DNA from: Priapulus caudatus
Taxonomy: Eukaryota > Priapulida > Priapulimorpha > Priapulimorphida > Priapulidae
Assembly (NCBI RefSeq): GCF_000485595.1
Contig: NW_014577370.1
Coordinates: forward strand, 134,836-166,498
Direction of reading: 5' to 3'
Length of the DNA stretch: 31,663 nucleotides
The stretch's first letter is position 1, and every line of letters starts with the position of its first letter. Positions 19,147 to 29,838 of this stretch are shown piece by piece. The notes beneath the pieces are model-generated. The model was not told the origin of the DNA and did not search any database. It worked only from the letters and a program-made list of their open reading frames with translations. The translations under genes and the position numbers were made by a program.

Positions 19147-20640
19147 CGGGGGTGTATGGAGCTATGGAGACGGGGACGACGGTTGGTGCTGGAGGCTGCG
19201 GGGGGGCGTAGAGAGCAGAGGGTGAGTGCAGTGAGGTGCGGCGAAGGGGGAGACGGGTGTCCTGGTATCGGCGGGCGCCTAGCAGGAGTACGGAGGGACA
19301 GTAAAGGAGGTTGGGGAGGAGGGGAGATTCGGTGGGTTTGGGTCATAAGTGGCGTCCGGCGGCGCGTAGGGAGTAGGGCTGAGACAGTGGAAGGAGGTTG
19401 GGGGGAGATAGGGGAGTACGGCTGGTGCTGGAGTTAGGGCCGGACGCTAGAGGAGTAGGGGGACAGTGAAGGAGGTTCGAGAGAAGGGTGGAGACGGTTG
19501 TGTGCTGGTGGATCTGGGGGGCGACGTTAGAGGGTACGGGGGAGACAGTGAAGGAGGTTGGGGAGGGTGACGGGGGGGAGACGGAGGTGGTGCTGGCAGT
19601 CGGGGGCCTGGTGCGACGATAGCGGGTTAGGGGCAGACAGTTGAAGGAGCGCTTGGGCGAGGAGGGGCAGGAGACGGTGGGCTGGAGTCGGGGTACTTTG
19701 AGGCGATAGAGGAAGTAGGGGAGATCAGTGATAGGAGGTTGGCGGAGAAGTGGGGCTGGAGACGAGTGGTGCTTGGAGTCGGGGGGGCCGGGCGGCGACT
19801 AGCCGGAGTAGGGGGAGCATGCAGTTGAAGGAGGTGGGGAGGATGGGGGAGACCCGGTGGTGCTGGCGCAGTCGGGGGGGGTCGACGTAGTAGAGTAGGG
19901 GTGAGGCTGATGAAGGAGTTTGGGGGCAGGCAGGGTGGAGACTGGTGTTGCTGGAGTCGGGGGGGGGGGCGGCGACATTAGCGGGAGTAGGAGCCGGTAG
20001 ACAGTTGAAGGAGGTTGTGGGGGCATGGGGGAGACGCTTGGCTGCTCGGAGTAGGGCGGCGGGGGGCTGGCGAGCTAGAGGAGTAGGGGGAGACTGTGAT
20101 AGGTAGGTTGTCGGGAGGAGGGGGAGACTGGTTAGTGCTGGAGTCGGGCCCCGTGGGGGCGGGGTCGACGTTAGAGGTTGTAGGGTGGGGGACAGTGAAA
20201 GATGGATTGGGGAGGAGGGGAGACAGTGGTGCTGGCAGTCCGGGTGGGGGGCGACGTTGGTGAGGGTTAGGGGGAGGACATGTGAAGGATGTTGGGGAGT
20301 GAGGGGACGAGGCTTGGTGGCTGGAGTCTGGGGGGGGGACGCGTAGAGGAGTAGGCGGGAGACAGTTTGAAGCGGCAGGTCTTTGGGGAGGGAAGTGGGA
20401 GAGGTTACGGGTGCTGGAAGTCTCGGGTTGGGGCAACGTAGAGGAGTAGGGGGAGACGTGAAAGATGTTGGGGAGGGAGGGGGAGAGGGTGGTGCTGGCA
20501 GTCGTCGAGGGGTGGGGGGACGTAGGAGTAGGGGGAGACAGTGAAGCAGGAGGTTGGGGAGGGACGATGGTGCTTGGTGTCTGGGGGGCGGGGCAGGCGA
20601 CGTAGAGAGTAGGGGCGACAGTGATAGAGTGTGGGTGAGG
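19147..20640 (+). repeat. G-rich minisatellite array, second block
   Basis: This is the same unit as the first block in the same orientation, about 17-18 degenerate copies. Because both blocks end in the same flank, they may be two partial readings of one array, two alleles, or a real duplication. Confidence 0.93.
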
Positions 20641-20644
20641 CGCG

Positions 20645-20765
20645 AAAAATTTAACTTGGAGGCGACCTCTTATTCCGCGCCGCTTGACTCCATGCTCTTT
20701 CCTCTACGCCTGCTTTTATTGGCGCACATCCTTTTCTTCTCCTCTCTCGCTGAGTCCTGACGATC
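20645..20765 (+). repeat. Array flank, copy 2 (proximal part only)
   Basis: AATTTAACTTGGAGGCGACC through GCGCACATCCTTTTCTTC to GAGTCCTGA matches 18789-18890. The match then stops, and the distal part of the flank is found 4.35 kb further on at about 25115. Confidence 0.85.
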
Positions 20766-23700
20766 TGCAGCGGATTCCGCGGCGAGCTGCTCAACGCCAC
20801 GTGAGTGGCGCTTACGTTTACTCAACGACTCGTACGTGCCTTTTACTTTCAACGCCACAGTATCGCGTCCTTTCAGGAGAGCAGGAAAGCCGTTTTTCGC
20901 TCCTCATCTGGCAGTTCCTGCGCATTCCACGATGGGATCGCAGCTACCCTGCTTAGGTAGAGCTCTGGCTAGAAGCTGCCAATTCTCTTGTATGTTACTA
21001 GTGCGGCGCTTTAGTTTGATGTAATTATCGGGTTTTTTGATTTCACATGTAACTATAGTAATGAAGTAGCGTTGACTTGCTGAGCTTGACCGTATCGATA
21101 TAAGGGGCAGGAACGGGCTGGTAACGATAGCGTTGACTTCTAGGGACTTATTTCCGGGTTCGCGTGTTGTCTCGGTCGTCTATAACTTAGACCTGCTCCC
21201 CGTGAGCTTACACACTGTACATAACTAAGCGCAAAGTAATTGTTATCGGAAATGATGATTGCGCACTCGGTAGAGGGCTTGGTGAGTATGGCTCACTTCT
21301 TCATTTGATGGAGCTTTCATATACGCGTGTATGTTCTTAGTAAGGGTGTAATTATTGAGAAAGCGAAGTGGAAGTAGAAACTGATGATGGAAAATATCCT
21401 GTTTGTACAGAGCATTTGATAATTGAGTTTGCGGTTAGTTTGTAGCTTACCATTATAGTGTTATTGTTGATTGAGTGTCGATATTGGACAAGCGTTCACA
21501 AATGGTTTTTTAATTTCGTTTTTAATGCATGTTTTTCTTTTAGACGTAGCTGGTTTAACAGTAACTGCTCCCAATACTAATAGTTTATGGAGATTTGGTG
21601 ATATTTGCGGTTGTAGGGCTACTTTTGAACGATCTGGCATGTGGCTTTGACGTTTGAGGATTTTTGCGGGTAGTCGTATTCTTCCGTTATTCATCCTGTT
21701 TGTTTTGTCTTCAGTTTTTGGTCGTTTGATTGTCTCGTGGGCCAACTGGTGGTAATCACATTGGACATCGAATTGCCAATGTAAAGGCACATATAATATG
21801 ACTTACTTCTTCTGATTGTTACTTCTATTTGTAACGTCAAGATTACCTTGACATCAACATTCCCGTTGATTCATTGTTTAGGATTGTGGTTATATTATTG
21901 CTGTGATAGATTTATATGTTGTAATCCGACTAACTATAGTAACTGTCATCCGTGTTAGGTGCTATTTGTGAACACAATAACAGGTTACTGAAATTTGTTA
22001 CTAATTATCATTTTTTGGAATTGCTTGTAATTTTACTGTAATCGCCCTTATGGTTGGCTAATCAATTGCTAACACTAACATATAACAATTGGTTTACTTC
22101 CGACGATTATAAATCGCTTTCTTGTATTTTTGCTGAGTTCTTCATTGAAATTGCGATCCATATATCATAGATCGATACATCTGCATGACTATATGTTTGA
22201 AGCTGTTCATAATTACTTATGCTACTCGTCAAGAATAAGATTATTTTCGTTAGTTTGTATTTTTTATTATTAGTCTAAATGGCAAGTTCTGACGAAGTTG
22301 TAATTCCCTAGCCATGATTTAGAATTGAATATATTGGAATTCTGCGAATGACGTTGACAAAAAATTGTAACCTATACTTAGCAAGATACTATTTGATTAA
22401 TTGTGTCAATTTTAACATTTTGTTTTCTGCACAACCTATGATAAATTCGTTTTACTTGTTTCGGCGACTTTCCAGTTAGTGCGATGGTCTTAGTGCTTCT
22501 TGAACCAATGAGTATATATTAGGCGTTACATCACTCTGAGGTAATAATAGCAAGTTAGTCGGTAACTTTCTGGAATTTACTGGTTACTTTAATGGATAAT
22601 ATTACAAGTTTGTTGGAAGCTGCATAAGGCGCATCACCCAGTGACTTCTGACCTCTGCGACTGTTCAACACTGGCATCTAACGAACGTAGATTCGAATGA
22701 AATGATTGATGATGAGCTAAATGATTTCCCGCTTCTTCATGCGATTGCTAATTGTATGTTACTACTTGTCACCAGGCTTTTTTGTTAATGTACCCTTCGT
22801 ATTATATGTGGTTTCATGGAATACTTGAGTTAATGCCATTCCTGCCAATGCTATTTTTGTGAAGCTTTGCCGCATTGAAAATATGTAACTTTGGCGAAAA
22901 TTATTTGTTTTTGTTCTACACCTTTCATGTGACGTACAAATTGCTATGTTGCAACGTCTATTCAATTGATACTAACGACGGCCGTACCCAAGTTTTCATG
23001 CTCGTAACTTGACCATCACCTTTCGTATGGGAAGTTGCATACAATGCCTGTGGTGTTTATGGACGTCTTGCTTACTGGATCAGTCAGCAGCCCGGTATAT
23101 CTGCGCGAAGCGATCGCGTAACAGCATCCACCTGGTGGTGCCACTTTTACACGATAACTCTGCTGAATATGTTAACTATTTACGCTAATCTGTGTGTAGT
23201 TACTCATAAAGCCCAGAACGCTGAGTATTGAGCACGCTTCTCGGCCATTGCGAATTTTCTGACTTTTGCATCGTAGTGCGAGAATAAATCGACATGGTCG
23301 TATTTCGTATTTGATTTGGTTTCGCTGCGCTTGCGTTTTTTTCTTCTCATAAAACGATTTCTAATTATTTTATTTAACGCCCTGAAGTTATTTCTCGTCA
23401 TGTATCGCGGCCCATAGGTCGGCGCCACGTAGGCTCTACTTCGAGTCATTTTGCCACATCAAATTCGTTGAGACGGGCCGCGGCTTGCATTAGTTTGACA
23501 CGCTGCGAGTAACTATAAACTTGTATAGCTGTATGCCGAAGCAGACTTGCAGCCCGAGTATTTACCGTCCGTGCAGTCTTAACCTGAGAATCGTGCACAA
23601 TCGCTGTGTTTGTTCGTAGCCAATCTTGCTGGTCTCCTTATCGAACTGTTCAGCCCCTTGGGCGCTCTCATCTCCTCTCAGACTTAGCCGCGTTTATTGC

Positions 23701-25114
23701 CGTTTTTTGCATATTTACCAGCGCACTGGCAGGAACGATTTCAAGCCTGCACGCTAAAGCAAACTGATCATCAGTTCCGTTTAGACTGTAAGCGAACTTA
23801 GCGGCCTAGAAGACCGTGTGTACAAGGGGTGGGCGTTTGCGCGAAAATATGTCTGTTGTTACCCGTACCGCCACTACTACTTATCTACTATAGTACTAGT
23901 ATGTAGTAGTTACTACCTGAAGTTACAGCCGACTACTCAGTATCATATAGTACACTTTACCAGGAGCAGGACGCCGAAGCTAATAGTAATAGCTAATTTA
24001 ATGACTATCTCTGTTTTACTAGAGTATTTAATATATTTACTAATTAGTAAATAACTGACGAACCCTAAGCCTACATCCCATAACGCCTAACGCTCGATTA
24101 TTTGATTATTAATATTATATTTTGATTGGATGTAATGACGATTTGTTCTAATTGCCGATGCCATACATTTGTGGCCCATATAATATTGTAGGAGCAATGT
24201 TCTCTATCTTTGAAACACTAGTACTACTAGTACTTACTATACGAACTAGACAAGAAACGCTACTTTGCTTTTAGGGTTAGGGGATACCCTAGGCTTTTTT
24301 ATTACTTAGACACAGGCGCACTTGAAGCGTTTTCACATAAAATATAATGCTATTAAAATACTCGAAAGTCATAAATTTACTACAGAAATTCGCTGAATGT
24401 TTTCTTTCGTATAGGCCTACTCTCCTTTCAAGAATGGCTTGCGAGGGTGCAAATGGGGCTATATATAGACCTAGGACTCGCTCCAGCCTCTGTTCAGCCA
24501 TTGAGTGACTAGCATAAGCCGAGAGGTAGCCGAGAGAGTGCAGTCTATATGGGCTATAGGCGAGCGGGAGGCGGCGCACTGGCTTTCCAACTCCTTGTCG
24601 TAAAAGCCCTTCGCATCTCTCGACGTTTGCATAAACCGTTCCCAGGTTGTCCGGGCGCGCCAAGAGCCGCGGGTCAGTGGTGTTTCGTGATTCTGGAAGA
24701 CTTTGCTTTCCATCTACTGTGGCCTAGGTTCGCGATGTTCATAAATTCTCGAACAGTCTTTCTGTGATTTCGTCTGATCACACAGCCGTCGGTTACGCAA
24801 AGTGCATTACTCGCGTTTACAGTTTTAAGAAGTCAACATGTTGAGCGTCCCAATGTACTACCTCTGTGGTTCCCCCATAAATTCGCGGAATCTGTTTCGC
24901 TGCGCAGCTGGATCGTATGCGCCCGCCAATTTTCATTCGGCGCGCACGGATCCATAGCTGCCAAGCGCTTGCATACTGTCGCTTCCTAGGACGTTCCGGC
25001 GGTCGCGTGCGCCTTGCCGCCGGAAGCTGCGCGAAAAGATTAGACGGGCTGCGCCTTCAGCGCAATTGGAGCTGAATCAATCTTACCTTTCGGGCAACGC
25101 TTCCTAAGTTTATC
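20766..25114. other. 4.35-kb anonymous block splitting the array flank
   Basis: I found no gene, RNA or transposon end that I can support. Open frames of 67-124 codons at 21461-21790, 22762-22965, 23204-23449 and 24289-24663 (all -) have no recognisable motifs. A TATATATAG near 24459 and a short TTAGGG run at 24274 are isolated. Much of the block is AT-rich, with GC-rich, error-like sequence near both ends. The flank sequence is continuous without this block at 18889, so it is either an insertion or misassembled filler. Confidence 0.5.
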
Positions 25115-25378
25115 CCGTCTCATCTGGGATGTGGATTGCCGCTATAATTAAAATGCTGAAAGCTCTGGAATTGGATATTTGCTATATATTTGTCATATTT
25201 GTATCTACTATTCCTCTCCGGTATCACTGAGGTTTAGATAAACGTAATAAGTCACGCGTGCGTCGATTCACAGCAACAGCTAGGTAATTCATGTTTTACA
25301 ACGATAAATGTTATTAATCAATTTAGTTTTTACAATGTAAAGACGATTTCTGCTACTTCAGGAAATCGATAGATTTAA
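25115..25378 (+). repeat. Array flank, copy 2 (distal part)
   Basis: It matches 18880-19121: TAATTAAAATG, ATTTGTATCTACTAT, TCACTGAGGTTTAGATAAACG and TAGGTAATTCATGTTTTACA are shared with small indels. Beyond 25378 the sequence continues without the gap. Confidence 0.85.
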
Positions 25379-26129
25379 TTACATTTTTGCATGATCATGA
25401 CACACGATTTTAGTATGTATTACATTTTGATGACATGACACGATTTTAGTATGTACTCTAAATAAACGGGTGAAAAACAACATACATACAAATGCTTAAT
25501 GCTTAATGCATATAATTAAAGAAAAAAACAGAACGAATACACGAAATATACGCTTCTGCTTCAGGGTGGTCTTTCCCTCCCACGTTATGTACGTAACACA
25601 GCGGCTACAATGACATAATTGATCACGAGGGAACAGCCATGATTAATACGCGCAAGAAGCAAGAAGTCATTACCTTTGCCCTTGCTTACATCGTTTATCC
25701 CAGGTGAGAGCAAGTTTAATAAGTGAGACTATCATAGATATACATATATCATAGATAGAGCTCATATATACATTATGTGAAATTTATATAATCTAATTTA
25801 ACCACATACAAACATAATTTAACATCCGACTCTGAGTATTTGACTATTTGCATAATTACAGATGTGACTAGCACACTACACACCGCAAATATTTACCATA
25901 ATTCATAAAGAACATTTGAAATCAATAGAACGTTGACCCGACGGGCCGACTGACTGGCATTATTACTTGACCGCCAGCTTCTACTCAACAAATATCAAAA
26001 CATCATTTGCTTAGAATTTGCTTAGCAATCTGTATTACTTTTTTCTTATTATTTGCTTAGAACGCGCATGGATGTCCATGGAATTTTGTCTAACAATGGT
26101 GCACATGTCGCCAGCTGTTGTCAATATAC
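25379..26129. other. 3' flank of the PARP-like gene, no gene recognised
   Basis: AT-rich sequence with direct repeats of ACACGATTTTAGTATGTA (about 25401 and 25438) and ATACATATATCATAGATA. No canonical AATAAA on the - strand was seen in the 400 bases after the PARP stop codon. Confidence 0.5.
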
Positions 26130-26296
26130 CTAGATATAGCTAATTACATACTGGGGGTAGGCTTGAGCAGTATCAAAGACAACGAAGACAGTGGGGTTTT
26201 GTCGCTTGTTTACACAACTGCAGTAATAATCGCAGGGTCTCACTGGTCTCTCTATTCCTGGTAGCTTGCTAGGTGGCCGCCTGTAATCACTCTTTC
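26130..26296 (-). CDS. PARP terminal exon
   Basis: The acceptor TTTTCTTAAATATAG leads into 54 codons and a TAG at 26132-26130. KSDYRRPPSKLPG and CDYYCSCVNKRQNP correspond to the family's RRPP and YDSCVDN..P blocks, and TVFVVFDTAQAYPQYVI to the C-terminal FV.FD..Q.YP.Y strands. A nearer acceptor (GATTACAG at about 26284) gives the wrong phase. Confidence 0.95.
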
Positions 26297-29200
26297 CTAT
26301 ATTTAAGAAAAGTTCATTACTCTTATGGCATTTTTTTCTGACCGCTGGAAACTACAGCAAAACATTACACTCCTCCTCCTCCTCCCCCTCATCCTCCTCA
26401 TCCTCCTCTCCCTATCTCGATATATTACTCCTTTTCATCTCGTGCGCACTTCACATCTCCCAGAATTGTTACCTTCGACATAATCTCCAACTACAACTGT
26501 TGCCACGAACATATATTCAATTCCCAATTGATCAGGGCCGCCGTAATTCCAAGCGTAGCTAGCATCCCGAGCAAAGTAACTTCCTTGCCCTGTAAGATAA
26601 TACACTCACGCCCTTAAATCATGATAAATCAACCACGTGAAATTTTAAAGAAAATATTATAGTGCAAAATATATACAAGCGAGTACGTAAACACTCTTTT
26701 GTTCACAGCATAGGGCCTATCTATATAATGATAACTTCTGAAGTAGATAATAATAGATTTACAGTGAAAAAAGACCGGGTACTAAATTTTGTACGTAAGG
26801 GGGTTTTGAAGCCTTTTTTGAGGATACTCTCCACGTTTTCCATGAAATTTCATCGATTTTTCGTTTGTTAACTTTATTCGATGGCTAACACTATGTGCCA
26901 CCTGTGTACATGCTCATTTCTCCATATAACGGTACATGTGAACTGTCAGAGCGTTTTTGCTTGCCCGCGTACATGTGTAGTAAGCAGCTACTGACGTCAT
27001 TATGACGTCAGAGACATGATACAACCACGATATTAATTATAGCCAGTATCATTCAGCATCAACTCTGCTACAGCTGTCATTACATGTATTCATGTACATT
27101 CATGTACATCTGCTAGTGATCCAACAAGTATCCCACGCCCAAAATAGTTCTAACACCTCGCAACACACCTTACTGTAGTGCAGTACAAGGCACGCGTTTG
27201 TTGACATATTAGCTTTGTGACGTCAGGATGAGCGGAGTTCGTGCGTTCTGCGATGGTAACCTAGTAATTTCTGAGAATTTCTCAAGGTGCATGGAACATT
27301 TTACCAATTTAGTGGTGTCAGTTAGTCATGGATATGTCGCAGTAAGTACTGACAATAGATATATCACATACGTTCACCCATTTTGCACACAGGCGGTCAC
27401 TCATTGTGAAAAATAGAAAAACGATGATTTCTCCGTTTCGATTTCTGACATAGTAGCCGATGTATAAATGGATATTTCTCTGTGATTACAACTCGGATTA
27501 ATTTAATTTTACACTCGTTTTAATGGTAACATATTGTGGTAAAGAAGCGCGTCAGGGATTGTTATTAAGTGCCGTACTTTATTAGTTATGCCTCCTTATT
27601 CGCTAAAATTTTCAATTTTAACACACAACTTGATTTTTTTGCACTTTTTTCGAGTTTTCTCGGTAAATATGAAAAGTAAAGAAAAATCCTGACGCGCTAT
27701 TTTGGTCCATATTGTGCTTACCATGTGGCAAAAATGTTGTATCCTCACTCTTTCTGGTAGTTGAGAAATATCCAAAATACCATTTTTACATAAAAATTCA
27801 AAATTTGTGTGGTAACATAATTAGGTGCTGGAAATTTCATGAAATTTTTTGGCTTGAGCATAGAGATATATCTCCTCTATAAATAAAACAAGTGATTGAT
27901 TCGATTCATTCGCCAATAAATGTTTAATCTTCACTAGAGCAATACCCGTGCACAACGTGGAGAGTATCCTTAAAGGGCTATTTAAAAATTTTTAAACTCC
28001 ATTTAGCACAAATGTCTGCATAAATTTTGAACCATTTCGGTAGCACCTCTTATCTTTAAAAAGAGGACTGTTGCTTAAGCCTAGCGCACACACCCGAGCA
28101 AAACGGGAAATTTTGTTTTCCAGCGTTTCGCGTTCTGCTCGGCGAGCAAGCGCATCCACGCCACCCGACACAGCACACAGCTGAGCAAAATATACAGAAA
28201 CACTGCGTACAGCACCGCTGTCACATGACATCAAAAATAGCCATCCAATGGACATCCAATTTTGTGTGTCATGTGATATTTTTAAGGATATTGATTGGAG
28301 ACCGTCTGTGGCGTTTCGCTGTGTAGCAGAACGATTGACACACACACCCGAGCAAAGCACACAAGTGATTCGCTTCGCGCCCTCACAAATTGGCAACATT
28401 TAAAAACGAACCCCCCACCCAATATAAAGCTGGCTACGGGCCTGTATATATAGATATAGTAAATATATATACACACATATAACACATCTATTTCACTGCA
28501 AAGAATCTCTCATTTCGCAATTAACACGTACCAAACTTCACGCCCACGTTTTCTCCGCTCAGACGCCAGTCGAATCCTAAATGGAGTATTGCTTCAACAT
28601 TTTCTGGAATAGTCCCATGGAACAATGTCCTCTCTTCTTTCTTTGTCATCCTGCCTAACATCGATCGTATCTCCTCTCGCTTTCTGTGAATGTGTACAGA
28701 TATGCAGTTACCACAGGTGCTCTCAACAGATCACATATTCCAGCCATTTCTAGCGAGACGATTTTTGACAACATTTCAAGCAACTGAACTACGTAGCTGA
28801 GGAGCAGTTCGCTTACTAAACACTGCGGGTGCTGATCAGCTTCAACACACAAAAAGGCAGTACAATGACCTATCTGTCTGGAATGACTGACAGGCAGATC
28901 TAGCCAATAACTGCTGCAATGGTGGGTTCCAAAAAAATGCTTGTCGAAGATGTGTCACATTTTGGTGCGCACACAATGAGGAGCACATAGACTGGTCTAG
29001 ATTGAAAGGCCCGTGGCAGGTGCATTGACAGGGTTTGGGATTAGGGGCAGTAAGGAGCAGTTTTTCTGACTACAATGCTCAGTTTTCTGACTGCTCTCAA
29101 TGTCGGCAGCAAATACTTGCTGCCAAGAAATTCCTAATAAACCTAACCAAAAACACCAAAGTTACAGGCAATTTCTATGGCAAACAATGGTCAGTTGTTT

Positions 29201-29725
29201 AGGTTTTTTCCTAATTGCATTGACATTACTTCGTTTGATGTGCAACTTGGGTTAAGTATAGGTAACTAAATTTAGAATAAACAAAGGGAAACAAGGCTGA
29301 ATAACAGAGACAATATGACAGTACTGTTGGGGTGGGAGGGAGTTGGGCTTTTATAATTTTCCCATGTTTCTGCCGGAGTGAGTAAGACTGCTGCCCGTTT
29401 TTTCTCTGGCAAGAAGTTGCTGCCTGGCACAATGAGTTAATTTCCAATCGTGCGTGGTACGAATATTTTGCTCAGACAGTTTAGCAGTCGTGCCCTCAGA
29501 CATGCAGTAGCCATTGTTCTATTGGGGACCTGGGATTGTTAGTACCCCTCTATCAGGGCCGTAATAACGCCCATAATACACATGACTCCCAGTAAATGAA
29601 GCTACGTACGTGCAATACTTGTTCCACAGCATTAGATTTTGTATCCTCTGGATTCCAACTACCGTCCTTCCCGATTTTTCGAATAAACAGGCAATCTTTT
29701 GGCCCTCGCCATGATGAAGGTCCAG
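26130..29725 (-). CDS. PARP-family mono-ADP-ribosyltransferase, catalytic domain (5' partial)
   Basis: The coding join on the - strand is 29725-29610, 28683-28532, 26589-26473 and 26296-26130. This gives 183 residues, nearly a whole PARP catalytic domain. The enzyme transfers ADP-ribose from NAD+ to targets. Diagnostic motifs appear in order: GIQRIQNLMLWNKYC (domain start), LFHGTIPENVEAIL (catalytic His), GFDWRLSGENVG, FGQGSYFARDASYA (catalytic Tyr), GDYVEGKSDYRRPP, then YCSCVNKRQNPTVFVVFD and AYPQYVISYI before the stop. Intron phases 2, 1 and 1 all match. The third triad position appears hydrophobic, not Glu, as in the mono-ADP-ribosylating TIPARP/PARP11-PARP15 group, which it resembles most by eye. 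N-terminal domains (WWE, macro or zinc fingers in relatives) are not visible. Introns are 926, 1942 and 176 bp. Confidence 0.95.
26370..26412 (+). repeat. (CTC)n/(CAT)-interrupted microsatellite in the last PARP intron
   Basis: CTCCTC trinucleotides with CCC and CAT interruptions fill part of the 176-bp intron between the two last PARP exons. On the transcribed strand it reads as GAG repeats. Confidence 0.85.
26473..26589 (-). CDS. PARP exon: catalytic Tyr block
   Basis: The acceptor ATCTTACAG and donor GAAG|GTAACA bound 117 bases, phase 1 in and out. It encodes QGSYFARDASYAWNYGG with the conserved Tyr, then MFVATVVVGDYVE, matching the M(F)LA.V.VG.Y core strand of the family. Confidence 0.95.
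26992..27010. promoter_or_regulatory. Paired cyclic-AMP response elements
   Basis: TGACGTCATTATGACGTCA holds two perfect palindromic CREs (26992-26999 and 27003-27010) three bases apart, inside the largest PARP intron. A third perfect TGACGTCA lies at 27218-27225. CREB/ATF-family bZIP proteins bind this octamer. Confidence 0.6.
27228..27341 (+). CDS. Candidate first coding exon on the strand opposite PARP
   Basis: ATG lies two bases after a perfect CRE. 38 codons (MSGVRAFCDGNLVISENF to SHGYVA) lead to a strong donor GTCGCA|GTAAGT in phase 0. Without splicing, the frame ends at 27416. The alternation of hydrophobic and polar residues is protein-like, but no family is recognised and no second exon was found. 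If real, the gene starts inside a PARP intron and reads towards the PARP promoter side. It could be chance. Confidence 0.3.
27515..27735. repeat. Imperfect inverted repeat (possible MITE) in a PARP intron
   Basis: ATGGTAACATATTGTGG with GCGCGTCAGGGATT on the left is echoed on the right as the reverse complement (AATCCTGACGCGC, then CATATTGTGCTTACCAT). The arms are about 40 bp and the whole about 220 bp. No target duplication was established. Confidence 0.5.
28532..28683 (-). CDS. PARP exon: NAD+-binding His block
   Basis: The acceptor ACATTCACAG and donor TTTG|GTACGT bound 152 bases, phase 2 in and phase 1 out. It encodes KREEIRSMLGRMTKKEE, then LFHGTIPENVEAIL with the conserved His-Gly of the NAD+ pocket, then GFDWRLSGENVGVKF. 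Confidence 0.95.
29610..29725 (-). CDS. PARP exon: start of catalytic domain
   Basis: An acceptor TATACAG and donor GCAC|GTACGT bound 38 codons ending in phase 2. GIQRIQNLMLWNKYC is the conserved RIQN..LW..Y block that opens the PARP catalytic fold. A second frame across the same exon is also open but lacks family motifs. The acceptor is the least certain boundary. Confidence 0.88.
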
Positions 29726-29838
29726 CTGTATACGTACAATGCAAAATAACAATTACACTATTCAGTGCGAACCCTTGTTTGGCAACATCTACAATGTATA
29801 ACTTTGAACGAGCTATATGGCTTATGCATACCAGCTTA

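Noticed and set aside
16058-20436. Many Pro/Ser/Thr-rich open frames on the - strand (up to 311 codons)
   Set aside because: The minisatellite unit lacks stops in all three reverse frames, and indels shift frames repeatedly. Retained only as a low-interest mucin hypothesis.
21461-21790. 109-codon - frame, Lys/Thr/Pro-rich
   Set aside because: No recognisable motif, no splice or promoter context, and located in a block of doubtful assembly; consistent with chance.
24289-24663. 124-codon - frame near a TATATATAG motif
   Set aside because: No family resemblance. The TATA-like motif lies inside the frame, and the block is of doubtful quality.
28655-28852. 65-codon - frame with a hydrophobic helix-like run (LVSELLLSYVVQLLEMLSKIV)
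   Set aside because: It overlaps the PARP exon in another frame and otherwise lies in the intron; the PARP frame has the family motifs and matching splice phases.
29553-29744. Alternative open - frame across the first PARP exon (FIRKIGKDGSWNPEDTKSN)
   Set aside because: It looks protein-like, but it gives the wrong phase for the next exon and lacks the RIQN..LW block found in the other frame.
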